Virus record (IMG/VR): IMGVR_UViG_3300025030_002032
Span: 1-45,116 of that record
Length of the DNA stretch: 45,116 bases
Reading direction: 5' to 3' (one strand)
Origin: a virus
Part shown: in pieces, positions 31,253 to 39,365 of the stretch
Layout: each line of letters starts with the position of its first letter
How positions within the stretch are numbered: the first letter of the stretch is position 1
Translations under genes and position numbers: made by a program
The notes under the pieces: model-generated
Told to the model about the DNA's origin: nothing
The model's database searches: none
Seen by the model: the letters and a program-made list of their open reading frames with translations, nothing else

Positions 31253-31372
31253 ATGGACCAAAACGAAAAAAACAAGAATGAGATACCGACGGTCCTGGAT
31301 GCAATCATTTCCCTGTCTTTTATGGTGGTCGGCGCGTGCATCGTATTGGCGCTTGTCGAGTTGTTCCGATGA
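31253..31372 (+). CDS. 39-aa single-span membrane peptide
   Basis: The peptide has a charged start (MDQNEKNKNEIPT) and one membrane helix (IISLSFMVVGACIVLALVEL). AAGG lies before the ATG at 31253. The stop overlaps the next start (ATGA). Confidence 0.55.
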   Translation: MDQNEKNKNEIPTVLDAIISLSFMVVGACIVLALVELFR

Positions 31373-31563
31373 ACATGAAACAGGTTATAGCGGTCGGCAA
31401 ACTTTACCGCGGCGTGCTGATCAACGAGGATGAGAACGGATTCGCGATCTTCGGCGAAGCCGGCCAGCGGTTCGAGTTCGGTTCATGGAAGGAGGCGTGC
31501 GGGTTCGTGGATGCCTGGTACGTGATGCAATACGCAGAACAGGAAATGATTTTCACCCTGTAG
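31369..31563 (+). CDS. Small hypothetical protein
   Basis: This 64-aa protein is coupled to the previous gene by ATGA. It has a compact alpha/beta look (VGKLYRGVLINEDENGFAIF, then a helix and a final EMIFTL strand). Function unknown. A perfect 8-bp hairpin (31573-31594) follows the stop. Confidence 0.6.
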   Translation: MNMKQVIAVGKLYRGVLINEDENGFAIFGEAGQRFEFGSWKEACGFVDAWYVMQYAEQEMIFTL

Positions 31564-31615
31564 AAAGCGACAGCCGACCTCGTGGAAGGTCGGCCATCAA
31601 AAAGGCGCTGATGTT

Positions 31616-31626
31616 GGGACGCCAGC
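31616..31626. repeat. 11-bp direct repeat flanking the HNH gene, left copy
   Basis: GGGACGCCAGC here and at 32143-32153 bracket the HNH endonuclease gene. The pair could mark the target site copied during insertion of a 527-bp segment. Confidence 0.6.
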
Positions 31627-31655
31627 TTGATTATTGTAACACAAGGATAAACAAC

Positions 31656-32123
31656 GTGTCTGCTTATATCAAACTTAGCCAAGGAAAAGAATCAATTATT
31701 GATGAAGATATGTTTGATTATCTCAATCAATGGAAATGGCATGTCAGAAATGGCTATGCCGCTCGAACAATGGAAGGTTCGCGAAATCAAGGATTGATTT
31801 TCATGCACAGATTGATTGCGGGAACCAAGAAAGGCATGGAAACAGATCATATCAACAGAAACACACTTGACAATCGTCGATCCAATCTTCGCAATTGCAC
31901 AAAATCGCAGAATCAGGCAAACAGCAAATTACGTTCGGACAATAGTAGCTGTTTCAGGGGTGTGCACTGGGATAAAGTAAATCGAAAATATCGTTCCTCG
32001 ATTCGTTTTTCTGGAAAGCGAATCTGTCTCGGATGTTTTGATGATCCTGGGGACGCGGCGCGTGCTTATGATGATGCCGCTAAAAAATATTTCGGAGAGT
32101 TTGCAAATTTGAATTTCAAATAA
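31656..32123 (+). CDS. HNH endonuclease with AP2 DNA-binding domain
   Basis: The GTG at 31656 is preferred, with AAGGA 8 bp upstream and a usual N-terminus (VSAYIKLSQGKESIIDEDMF). The 155-aa protein has an HNH nuclease core (FMHRLIAG, then METDHINRNTLDNRRSNLR) and a C-terminal AP2 domain (CFRGVHWDKVNRKYRSSIRF to GDAARAYDDAAKKYFG). Free-standing homing endonucleases of this type invade phage genomes. The gene is more AT-rich than its neighbours and is flanked by an 11-bp direct repeat. Confidence 0.9.
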   Translation: MSAYIKLSQGKESIIDEDMFDYLNQWKWHVRNGYAARTMEGSRNQGLIFMHRLIAGTKKGMETDHINRNTLDNRRSNLRNCTKSQNQANSKLRSDNSSCFRGVHWDKVNRKYRSSIRFSGKRICLGCFDDPGDAARAYDDAAKKYFGEFANLNFK

Positions 32124-32142
32124 TCTAAATTGGCGACTGACA

Positions 32143-32153
32143 GGGACGCCAGC
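32143..32153. repeat. 11-bp direct repeat flanking the HNH gene, right copy
   Basis: Second copy of GGGACGCCAGC, located 19 bp after the HNH stop and just before the ribosome site of the next gene. Confidence 0.6.
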
Positions 32154-32181
32154 CGCCTTCCAAAACTAAACTGGAGGACGT

Positions 32182-32649
32182 ATGTTAACGAATGAAAAGA
32201 AGAATGAGATCGTGCGCTCGCCGATCCTGGCGAAGGCAATCCTGAAACGTGAAAATGGAAATTGCGAGGCGCTGGTGGTATTTGCTGGCTCGACCCGATA
32301 CGAGTTCTACTGGACCTTCCGCCTGCGCTCGCCCCGCTCGCCGCGGCGCTCATGGAAACCGACGAATTGCCAGATGAGACCGACGACGAACATCGTCGCA
32401 CGCCCGGACTTTCAGGAACACGTGGCTAACCAGGCGTTACTCAGCAAGGCGGAAGTGATCTCGTTGCGAATACCGCACGCGAAGCGGCTGAAGGCGCTGA
32501 TGACGATGGGCGATATCGAATTCGACCGGATGATCGCCGGCCCGATGAAGGAAGTCCAGCCGTGGGAGCAGGATATGGTGCGCCGCAAGATACAGAGCCA
32601 GATGCGCGGCAGAACCTCCCAGCCGGCATGGAATTGGAGGACACGATGA
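32182..32649 (+). CDS. Hypothetical protein, possibly two genes or a frameshift
   Basis: GGAGG precedes the ATG. The first 45 residues of the 155-aa ORF look normal. The centre (about 45-75) is an odd run rich in R, S and P. In the -1 frame the same DNA gives LLDLPPALAPLAAALMETDE and an acidic tail that ends at a TAA near 32428, where a GTG (32421) could restart the original frame. This suggests either a frameshift or two small overlapping genes. The C-terminal part (MGDIEFDRMIAGPMKEVQPW) overlaps the next gene by ATGA. Confidence 0.45.
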   Translation: MLTNEKKNEIVRSPILAKAILKRENGNCEALVVFAGSTRYEFYWTFRLRSPRSPRRSWKPTNCQMRPTTNIVARPDFQEHVANQALLSKAEVISLRIPHAKRLKALMTMGDIEFDRMIAGPMKEVQPWEQDMVRRKIQSQMRGRTSQPAWNWRTR

Positions 32650-33245
32650 TCATGCAGATGGCTTTTGCCAAAGTTTCGTCCGTTGGTGCCTGTTCGAAGT
32701 GCCATCGTCCCCTGAGCAATCCGATCAGCGTTCAACTTGGAATTGGACCGGTTTGTCGTGGTCATCACGACAGAAATGGATCAAACGACATGGATATTTG
32801 CAAGAACGATGAATTTGCGGATGAGACAGACTTTTCCATAAACCTGCGCGAGGGGCTTGTTCTGCGGCGGAAATTGGAATTCCAAAACAAGGACAGAGTC
32901 GGCGGTGTTGTCACGAATATTCCGCACCTGGTCACGCATCATTCGCCATCGGGCTTTGAATGGGGTTATGGAGGCTCAGGACCTGCCGACCTGTTGCTCA
33001 ACACCTGCCAACTCTATCTCAATATCACCGGCTACAGCGGGCGGAAAACGAAATGCTTCGACGGCTCCTGTTGGGAACTGGCATGGTATTTGCATCAGGA
33101 TTTCAAGCGCGATTTCATCGCCGGCGTGCCGAGGGCATCGTCCATCGTCATTCCCTTCGAGACGATTGATAACTGGTTCCAAATGCGCATGACGGATGCT
33201 CTGCTGGCTCAATGCCGGGAGTGGGTGGAAGCGGAGGATCAATGA
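32646..33245 (+). CDS. Zinc-ribbon and DUF6166-like protein
   Basis: The start at 32646 is set by the ATGA overlap. The 199-aa protein begins with a short zinc-binding-like module (CSKCHRPLSNPISVQLGIGP, then VC) of the DUF6011 type. It continues with a DUF6166-like domain (HHSPSGFEWGYGGSGPADLL). Both are common in phage and plasmid accessory genes and have no settled function. Confidence 0.7.
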   Translation: MIMQMAFAKVSSVGACSKCHRPLSNPISVQLGIGPVCRGHHDRNGSNDMDICKNDEFADETDFSINLREGLVLRRKLEFQNKDRVGGVVTNIPHLVTHHSPSGFEWGYGGSGPADLLLNTCQLYLNITGYSGRKTKCFDGSCWELAWYLHQDFKRDFIAGVPRASSIVIPFETIDNWFQMRMTDALLAQCREWVEAEDQ

Positions 33246-33448
33246 CATATTATTTCAAGAAGGGACCTAATCAGACGGTCATCATTGCGGATGAGAAGCG
33301 CGAAACGGCGTATGACGAAGCGAACTTAAAGAAGGAAATCCTGTACACGCGATTAAATCAAGAGTTATTCGTCAAAGAGGAATTCTATCAAAATACGCTT
33401 TCGATGTACGAGTCCGCCCTGAAATTTCTACTGGAGGAGCAAGCATGA
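33242..33448 (+). CDS. Small charged hypothetical protein
   Basis: This 68-aa protein overlaps both neighbours by ATGA. It is beta-like at the start (MTYYFKKGPNQTVIIA) and helical afterwards (YDEANLKKEILYTRLNQELF). Function unknown. Confidence 0.6.
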   Translation: MTYYFKKGPNQTVIIADEKRETAYDEANLKKEILYTRLNQELFVKEEFYQNTLSMYESALKFLLEEQA

Positions 33449-33621
33449 ACATCTATCGAGTCCGATATTGGCCTATGTCAGATGGCCAGGCGAAGGAAGT
33501 GGAAGTGCCGGCAGAGGACCTCATCCAGGCGCGGAAAATCGTGCAGGACGATTTCGACAAGTATCTCTGCGCTCAAATCATGTCCGTTGTTTTCGTGAGA
33601 GAAGAGGAAACGCAGGCATGA
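33445..33621 (+). CDS. Small hypothetical protein upstream of the resolvase
   Basis: This 58-aa protein starts MNIYRVRYWPM and has an alpha/beta pattern (AEDLIQARKIVQDDFDKY, then IMSVVFVREEE). GGAGG lies 9 bp before the ATG and both ends overlap neighbours by ATGA, which supports a real coupled gene. Confidence 0.6.
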   Translation: MNIYRVRYWPMSDGQAKEVEVPAEDLIQARKIVQDDFDKYLCAQIMSVVFVREEETQA

Positions 33622-34025
33622 CTAATGCTCCCGCATTGATCGCTTTCTTCGTGGAAGGCGAGCCGAGGCCGAAACAGTCGTTCCGCGTGGCCGGGCACGG
33701 CAGGGGATTTACGCCGGCGCGCGTGAAGGCCTGGCAGACGGACGTGGCGTGCGAGGCTCAGCGAGCCATGCGAGAGATCGGCCGTTTCAATGAGCCGTTC
33801 GACATGAGACTGCTGGTCGTGCGTCTGATCTTCTTCCTCGGCGATCACCGCCGCGTGGACCTGGATAACCTGAGCAAGGCCGTGCTCGATGGCCTGAACG
33901 GGATCTGCTACGACGATGACCGTCAGATCGTGGAACTGAAGTTGAAGAAGACCGTCGTGAGCGACAAAAATCAAAGGCTGGGCGTGAACGTTTTCGTCCA
34001 TGCCTATCAGGAGAAAGAAGGATAA
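33618..34025 (+). CDS. RusA-like Holliday junction resolvase
   Basis: The start at 33618 is set by the ATGA overlap. The 135-aa protein has the RusA pattern: FFVEGEPRPKQSFR at the start, then the metal-binding DLDNLSKAVLDGLNG (D81, D83, K87, D91) and YDDDRQIVELKLKK. It would cut four-way junctions or branched DNA during recombination and before packaging. Its length is typical for the family. Confidence 0.88.
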   Translation: MTNAPALIAFFVEGEPRPKQSFRVAGHGRGFTPARVKAWQTDVACEAQRAMREIGRFNEPFDMRLLVVRLIFFLGDHRRVDLDNLSKAVLDGLNGICYDDDRQIVELKLKKTVVSDKNQRLGVNVFVHAYQEKEG

Positions 34026-34027
34026 CC

Positions 34028-35824
34028 ATGAAAGCAACCGCTACCCCTGTTACCGCCGTAACACAAAACATTGTCTTCATCCCGCTGGAGAAGACGATTG
34101 ACAACCTCGACCAGGCCGGCGTAATTGACAACGATAAGGTTTTGGAGATCGCCGAGAGTCTGCAACGAAACCGCGACAATGGCACGAAGGGTCTGCTTCA
34201 AGTGCCGGTCGCACGTTCCACCGCAGATGGCAATTACGAGCTGGCCTTTGGCCGCCACCGCCGCGCGGCGTTTTTCTATTTGATGGCGCAGGGGGACAAG
34301 TTCTTCGAGTCCATGCCGTTGATCGTGCGCGAGATGGACGACCTGGCCATGTTCGAGGCGCTGGCAACGGAAAATTTCAAGCGGCGTGACATCAACGCTC
34401 TCGAAGCGGCGGAGATTCTCCATGCCTACATGACCAAATACCACAAGACCAGCGTGGAAGCGGCAGCGTTCTTCGGGAAGACGGAAGAATACATCCGCAG
34501 TACGGTGCGCTTCCTGAACCTGGCGGCGCCGGCCAAGGAAATGCTTCGAAGCGGAGAGATGAACATCTCCACGGCGCGCCTGATCCTGAGCGTGCAGAAG
34601 ATCATCCCCGCGGATGATCTGGAAGGCGTCCTCGAAGATATCAAGTCCAACATCTACGATTCTCCGCATGATTGTATCGAGAATGCAGCCACGGTCAACG
34701 CGCAACAACTGAGTAATCAAAACGCACCCTGGCTTAATAGCACGAAATTCCCGGTGAAGTTTTTGGCCCCGGTGCAGGGAAAAGATATCGCCGAGCTGCT
34801 GGACGTGGAAAAGGCCGACAAGGCGCGCAAAGAATTGCTCAATGAGATCATGAAGTTGATCGCCAGCGGGATGGAGATCACGGACGACCAGTTCCCGGCC
34901 TTTACGCACGATCAACTGGAAGATGTCCGCATCCTGGTCAACCCGCCGGAGTGCGCGGCATGCGCGCGCTTTGTCCAGCTGGACGGCTCGAAATATTGCG
35001 GCTTCAAACGATGCTTCGAGCGCAAGACCCAGGCATGGAAACGCGCCGAGATGGCCAAGGTCTCGAAGGAAACGGGAATCCCGCTCTATGCCAACGAGGC
35101 GCAGGATGGAAAGGCAGTGCCGCTCGCCCATTACAGCGAGACGGACGAGAAACTGTTCGAGGCGCGGCATGCCGACCTGAGATTGATGCCGACCCGCGGC
35201 AACGAGACGATGTACCGCAATTTCAAGGGACTGCCAGGCAACCTGAAACTGGTGGCTGTGGGAAAAACTGCGGAAAAGCGCCTGAAAGGGGATGCGGAGA
35301 AGTCGGCAGGCAAACAGGCCGGCTCTACCGATCTCAAGCGCGCCGAGGAGCAGGCTCACATGCAGATGCTCGTCCGCGAGCTGAAGGACGACTTCCTAAA
35401 CCGCTTTACCTACCACGTGATCGCGCCGGCCTTCGAAGCGCTCTTCGAGGGACTGACTAACCTTCCATTTGCCGTCTACCTATTCGATGAGATTTTCGAC
35501 AATATGGGTGAGCCGGATATCCCGCAGGGAGTGGACGATCTCCGTGATCAAATGGCCCAAATCCGCGCCATGATCGGCACGAAGCTAAAAGCGGGCGGCT
35601 TGAAACAACTGCATCACGTGTGCGCGTTTCAGGTTATGGATTGGCGGATCAAGGATTTTAGCAGTCGTTTCTACAAGGCCAAAAAACCGTTGATCGAAAT
35701 AGCCAAGGCGGCGCAGAAGATCGCCGAGGAATGGTCCGTGAAACTGCCAAAGAACTTCATGGATCAGGCTGAAACCTACCAGGCCGACTTCGAGAAGGAA
35801 GTCAAAGCGCTGGGGAAGGCATAA
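34028..35824 (+). CDS. ParB-like protein with long C-terminal extension and Cys cluster
   Basis: This 598-aa protein has a ParB N-terminal domain with the CTP-binding-like box LAFGRHRRAAFF and the ENFKRRDINALEAAE motif. An HTH region follows (SVEAAAFFGKTEEYIRSTVR). The long C-terminal part has a Cys cluster (CAACARFVQLDGSKYC, then C after FKR). ParB proteins are usually near 300 aa, so the extension is unusual. It could act in partition or in regulation of replication. A second ParB-like protein is encoded at 36317. Confidence 0.85.
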   Translation: MKATATPVTAVTQNIVFIPLEKTIDNLDQAGVIDNDKVLEIAESLQRNRDNGTKGLLQVPVARSTADGNYELAFGRHRRAAFFYLMAQGDKFFESMPLIVREMDDLAMFEALATENFKRRDINALEAAEILHAYMTKYHKTSVEAAAFFGKTEEYIRSTVRFLNLAAPAKEMLRSGEMNISTARLILSVQKIIPADDLEGVLEDIKSNIYDSPHDCIENAATVNAQQLSNQNAPWLNSTKFPVKFLAPVQGKDIAELLDVEKADKARKELLNEIMKLIASGMEITDDQFPAFTHDQLEDVRILVNPPECAACARFVQLDGSKYCGFKRCFERKTQAWKRAEMAKVSKETGIPLYANEAQDGKAVPLAHYSETDEKLFEARHADLRLMPTRGNETMYRNFKGLPGNLKLVAVGKTAEKRLKGDAEKSAGKQAGSTDLKRAEEQAHMQMLVRELKDDFLNRFTYHVIAPAFEALFEGLTNLPFAVYLFDEIFDNMGEPDIPQGVDDLRDQMAQIRAMIGTKLKAGGLKQLHHVCAFQVMDWRIKDFSSRFYKAKKPLIEIAKAAQKIAEEWSVKLPKNFMDQAETYQADFEKEVKALGKA

Positions 35825-35884
35825 CCATAGGTCCGCCATGAAAAGCATCTCCGAAAAATACCAGGAACGAATCCGCGTGCCGTG

Positions 35885-36079
35885 ATGAATATAATTACCC
35901 TGGCAAGCATCAAGGAACTGATTAGGAAATGTACGGCCTGGCATGAATGCCACTGGTCGAAAGCCAGCACGGACGCGGGCGCGGAGAAATATTTCCAGGG
36001 CCGCGGCTTGAAGACCGCAGGCATTACGGTCTACCGCCTGCCGTTCGGGTATTGCTACCCGGTCAATGTGGAGGCGTGA
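35885..36079 (+). CDS. Small hypothetical protein
   Basis: This 64-aa protein has a helix (TLASIKELIRKCTAWHE) and a compact C-terminus (GRGLKTAGITVYRLPFGYCY). The frame could also start at the GTG just before. It lies between the two ParB-like genes. Function unknown. Confidence 0.55.
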   Translation: MNIITLASIKELIRKCTAWHECHWSKASTDAGAEKYFQGRGLKTAGITVYRLPFGYCYPVNVEA

Positions 36080-36080
36080 T

Positions 36081-36320
36081 ATGAAACTACCTATTTCGGC
36101 GATTCAAAATCCATCTGTAAAAATGGCCTGGTATATCCAGGATGCCGACGGACAGAGTCTTGCCGTCGGCGCAGAGAACGAAATCAAAGAGATTTGTACT
36201 TTGATCAATTGCTTTGGTGATGCGAAATTCTTGTGGGAATTTATTTCAGAGGGAGGCGACCCCGAAGGTGTGGACTTTGTGGCTGCACGCATTCTTGCAA
36301 TTGATGGAGATAAACCATGA
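36081..36320 (+). CDS. Small hypothetical protein
   Basis: This 79-aa protein has GGAGG upstream and overlaps the second ParB-like gene by 4 bp. It is alpha/beta (VKMAWYIQDADGQSLAVGAE, then KEICTLINCFGDAKFLWEF). Function unknown; it may be translated together with the ParB-like protein. Confidence 0.6.
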   Translation: MKLPISAIQNPSVKMAWYIQDADGQSLAVGAENEIKEICTLINCFGDAKFLWEFISEGGDPEGVDFVAARILAIDGDKP

Positions 36321-37204
36321 GCGCCATCCTCGAGATTCCCGTCACGAAGATCCGCACCGGGCGCAACCCGCGCAAGACGTTCAACGAGGAGACCCTGAAG
36401 GAACTGGCGGGGAGCATCCGCGAGCACGGCGTGATCGAGCCGATCCTTGTGGAGCCTGACGGCAAAGGTTATCTCCTGGTAGCGGGGGAACGCCGCTTGC
36501 GGGCGACGCAACTGGCCGGCCTGGCGACGATCCGCGCCATCGTGCAGGCTTCGAGCAACCACGATGGCCGGGAGCGCTTCCTCATCTCCATTGTGGAGAA
36601 CGACCAGCGCGAGAACATGAACGCCATGGACCGGGCCGAGGCGTACCAGGCATTGCATGACGAGTTCGGCATGTCGGTACGCGAAATCAGCATAAAGGTC
36701 GGGAAGGCCAAGATCGTTGTCCGCAACTTCATGCTGTTGAACAAGCTGGATGACCCGATCAAGGAGATGGTCCGCAAGGGCTGGTGGAAGGATGCGCGCC
36801 TGGCAAACGCACTGCTGGCCATCCCGGACACTGAAACACGCATCGGCCTGGCGAAAAGACTGCATACGAACAAGGTCAGCCTTTACGGGTGCCTGAAAGC
36901 GTGTGCGCGTACCCTCGAACAACTGGCAATCTCGAAGCGCACAACGGGCCGCCCTTCGATGGGGAAAACTCCGTCGCTTTCGCTGGCTGCCCGCCAGTCC
37001 GGGGTGGAGGCGGACGAGTCCACTGCGCCGCCGCGCTGGAACATGCTGAAGCAGATCGGCGCGGTACCGGCATGGAGCGAGGTGATCCTCAGCGCCGCTG
37101 AGACGTGTTCGGCCTGTGTATTGAGGGATATCGCATCCCCGGCCAATTGCGGAGATTGCGGGGCCGTGACCCTGCTGCAATTGCTCATGGAGCGCGCAAA
37201 ATGA
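36317..37204 (+). CDS. ParB-like partition or regulatory protein
   Basis: This 295-aa protein has the canonical ParB order. TKIRTGRNPRKTF comes first, then IREHGVIEPILV, the CTP-binding box LVAGERRLRATQLAG and ISIVENDQRENMNAMDRAEA. An HTH follows (MSVREISIKVGKAKIVVRNF). Near the C-terminus there is a Cys cluster (CSACVLRD and CGDCG) that may bind metal. No ParA gene is seen nearby. It could partition the circular form, or regulate transcription. Confidence 0.9.
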   Translation: MSAILEIPVTKIRTGRNPRKTFNEETLKELAGSIREHGVIEPILVEPDGKGYLLVAGERRLRATQLAGLATIRAIVQASSNHDGRERFLISIVENDQRENMNAMDRAEAYQALHDEFGMSVREISIKVGKAKIVVRNFMLLNKLDDPIKEMVRKGWWKDARLANALLAIPDTETRIGLAKRLHTNKVSLYGCLKACARTLEQLAISKRTTGRPSMGKTPSLSLAARQSGVEADESTAPPRWNMLKQIGAVPAWSEVILSAAETCSACVLRDIASPANCGDCGAVTLLQLLMERAK

Positions 37205-38076
37205 CCCAATCAACCGACGCCTTCATGGATCATTTGGTACGCCAGGCGGTTGCGGAAGATGCGGCCAACAACGGACGGCGCACTTGGACGCCGGCGGACG
37301 ATCAATTCGTCCGTGATCACCTGGGCTGGCTGACCGATGAGGAGATGGCCGAGGCGCTGGGGCGGACGCCGATCGCAGTCCATTTGCACTGGGATCGGGA
37401 CCTGCAACTGCCCGGGCCATCCAAAGCCCCGGACGTGATCACGGCGAATAAGGCCGCCGACCTGCTCGCCATCGACACGCATAAGGTCGCGCATTGGGTT
37501 GACGTGGGTCTCATCCCCGGGCGGCTGATGGCCGGGGGACGGAAGATCAGGTTGATCCAGCGCGAGACGCTGAGGCGCTGGGTGCTGAACCCGATGAACT
37601 GGGTGTACTTCGATATTGACCTGGTGCGCGACCCCGAACTGAGACGGATGCTATGGAAGCGTGCGAAACGCTGGAACGATGAATGGTGGCCGACCGAGAA
37701 GGTGGCGCAATACAACGGCGTCGAGACGAGCGACGTAAAACGCTATATTAAAGCGCATCAGATCCGGGCGTTCCAGCCGCAGGTTTCCCTGGGGGGCCGG
37801 CATCCCCTGCGCGGGTGGGCGCGCTGGTTCGTGCTGAAATCGGAGGCGACCCGCGCCGACCTGCATTTCGTCCATAACGGCGACGATCGCACCGGCCTGA
37901 CGCCACGCGGTAAAGCCTGGCTGAAAAAGGCGCTCCGCATGGGATGGAACGCCACATGGATCGGGCGCTCGATGAAGCGCAATCCGCAAACGATCCTGAA
38001 TTGGATTCAGAGATATGACCTGGCTTACGATCCGGTGAAAGGGCGACCATTTTCCAGGAAGGCGGCGAAGAGATGA
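37201..38076 (+). CDS. Multi-HTH DNA-binding protein
   Basis: The start at 37201 is set by the ATGA overlap. The 291-aa protein contains a Myb/SANT-like module (RTWTPADDQFVRDHLGW), then a MerR/excisionase-like module (ITANKAADLLAIDTHKVAHW and RLIQRETLRRWV). Two more HTH-like segments follow (TEKVAQYNGVETSDVKRYI and MGWNATWIGRSMKRNPQTIL). It overlaps the replication initiator gene and may assist in origin recognition or late control. Confidence 0.75.
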   Translation: MTQSTDAFMDHLVRQAVAEDAANNGRRTWTPADDQFVRDHLGWLTDEEMAEALGRTPIAVHLHWDRDLQLPGPSKAPDVITANKAADLLAIDTHKVAHWVDVGLIPGRLMAGGRKIRLIQRETLRRWVLNPMNWVYFDIDLVRDPELRRMLWKRAKRWNDEWWPTEKVAQYNGVETSDVKRYIKAHQIRAFQPQVSLGGRHPLRGWARWFVLKSEATRADLHFVHNGDDRTGLTPRGKAWLKKALRMGWNATWIGRSMKRNPQTILNWIQRYDLAYDPVKGRPFSRKAAKR

Positions 38077-39365
38077 CGACCCTGCTCACACGCGACCAGG
38101 TGGATACCCTGCGATCCATCGGCGACAGTGCGCTGGTACTGATGGCGCTCTGGATGATTGACTGCAATTATCCGGGCCGCGCTTCGAAGGCGCAGGAAAT
38201 CGCCATGTGCATCCGCAAGGATGTTCGAACGGTGGAGAAACAATTGAACGAGTTATGCGCCTGTAACCGAGCGGCGAACACATCGGCCGGCTATATCCTG
38301 CTGGAAGGCGGGCGGGCGCTGATCCTTGGAATGAACCATCAAGAAGCCCTGGCACTAAGCCCTGTCTCTGGACAGGCACATGCTACAGAAGCCCAGGCAC
38401 AGACCCCCCTGTTGGCGATTACGCCGACATCCCCCCATTTGGAAGAGCACAAAATGGAGGGAGAGATTTACGCACACAATGCGCGCGACTCTAGGAGTCT
38501 AGGAGGAGGAGGAAGTGATCTTAACTTAATTAAAGTTAAAGAGAGTCTTCCTCCTACTTCTGAGTCTTCCGCACAAAATGTGCGAACCGTGCAGGCGCTG
38601 ACGACCCTGCAAATTCTCGAAGCAAGCGCGATCCTGTTCGGCGAAGGTCATGAGGTGGTGGCGCATCGGTTGTGCCTGGAATTGCTGGACAAGGATTCCA
38701 AGTACGTCCTGGCGTGCCTGGCGCATTGCTATGACAACCGCCTGACACTGGATAATCCTCGCGGCCTGCATACGCCGGCGGGAGTGGCGTATCGCATGTT
38801 ACAGGCATTCCCGGTGGATCCAAAATCGAATGAGAAATCGAAAAAACCGCGGCGGGAATACCTGCTGGACCCGTGGGCATACCTTCCCGATGAGTTCAAG
38901 GAGGTCTTTGGGCTGGTCGCTTATGAATGCGATATCTGCGAGATGAATTTCGACCGCAAGGCCGACCACGTGGCGCACATGAAGGCGGAGCATCCGATCA
39001 CGATTAGTTGCGATGATTGCGGAAAGAGATTTATCAGCACGCAATTACTCGATGCGCACACCGAGAAAGAGCATCCTGAGCCAGAGACGCCCGAGCCACT
39101 GCGAGCGACCGATGACGAGGAAACCGTCCATGCTTGGCATACAGTACTGGGGCTACTTCAGGCAGAAATGCCGAAGGTTTCCTTCGAGACCTGGGTGCGG
39201 GACACAGTTGCGGTCCGTTACGACGGTCACACGCTGACCGTGGGCGTGTGGAATGAGTATTGCCGCGATTGGATGGAGAGCCGGCTGGCGGGGACGGTCG
39301 AGCGGATGCTGCTCGGCGTCCTGAATGCGGACGTGAGAATTGAATTCGTGGTGATGAACGCATGA
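38073..39365 (+). CDS. Replication initiator: winged helix, two C2H2 fingers and DnaA N-terminal-like domain
   Basis: This 430-aa protein joins several modules. Residues 1-90 form a winged-helix-like domain (LVLMALWMID, then IRKDVRTVEKQLNEL). Residues 100-170 are a low-complexity linker encoded by the origin-like DNA. Residues 175-250 are helical. Two C2H2 fingers follow: C286-x2-C289-x12-H302-x4-H307 and C313-x2-C316-x12-H329-x4-H334. Residues 353-430 match a DnaA N-terminal domain (WHTVLGLLQAEMPKVSFETW, then LTVGVWNEYCRDWMESRL). The last domain could recruit the host DnaB helicase, since the phage encodes none. Confidence 0.8.
   Translation: MTTLLTRDQVDTLRSIGDSALVLMALWMIDCNYPGRASKAQEIAMCIRKDVRTVEKQLNELCACNRAANTSAGYILLEGGRALILGMNHQEALALSPVSGQAHATEAQAQTPLLAITPTSPHLEEHKMEGEIYAHNARDSRSLGGGGSDLNLIKVKESLPPTSESSAQNVRTVQALTTLQILEASAILFGEGHEVVAHRLCLELLDKDSKYVLACLAHCYDNRLTLDNPRGLHTPAGVAYRMLQAFPVDPKSNEKSKKPRREYLLDPWAYLPDEFKEVFGLVAYECDICEMNFDRKADHVAHMKAEHPITISCDDCGKRFISTQLLDAHTEKEHPEPETPEPLRATDDEETVHAWHTVLGLLQAEMPKVSFETWVRDTVAVRYDGHTLTVGVWNEYCRDWMESRLAGTVERMLLGVLNADVRIEFVVMNA
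38487..38584. other. Candidate replication origin inside the initiator gene
   Basis: Nested inverted repeats share one centre. AGGAGGAAG (38507-38515) pairs with CTTCCTCCT (38547-38555), and the AT-rich TTAACTT (38521-38527) with AAGTTAA (38533-38539). GAGTC motifs flank it: GACTC-TAG-GAGTC at 38487-38499 and GAGTCTTCC at 38543-38551 and 38562-38570. A dyad, CGCACA-AAA-TGTGCG, closes it at 38570-38584. An AT-rich core with iterons inside the initiator gene is the layout of the lambda origin in gene O. Confidence 0.6.

Noticed and set aside
34007-35359. 450-aa open frame on the minus strand
   Set aside because: Antisense shadow of the ParB-like gene; the plus-strand protein has clear motifs.
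35838-35885. 15-codon ORF between the first ParB-like gene and the next small gene
   Set aside because: Too short to judge; no clear ribosome site, and the overlap with the next start can be chance.
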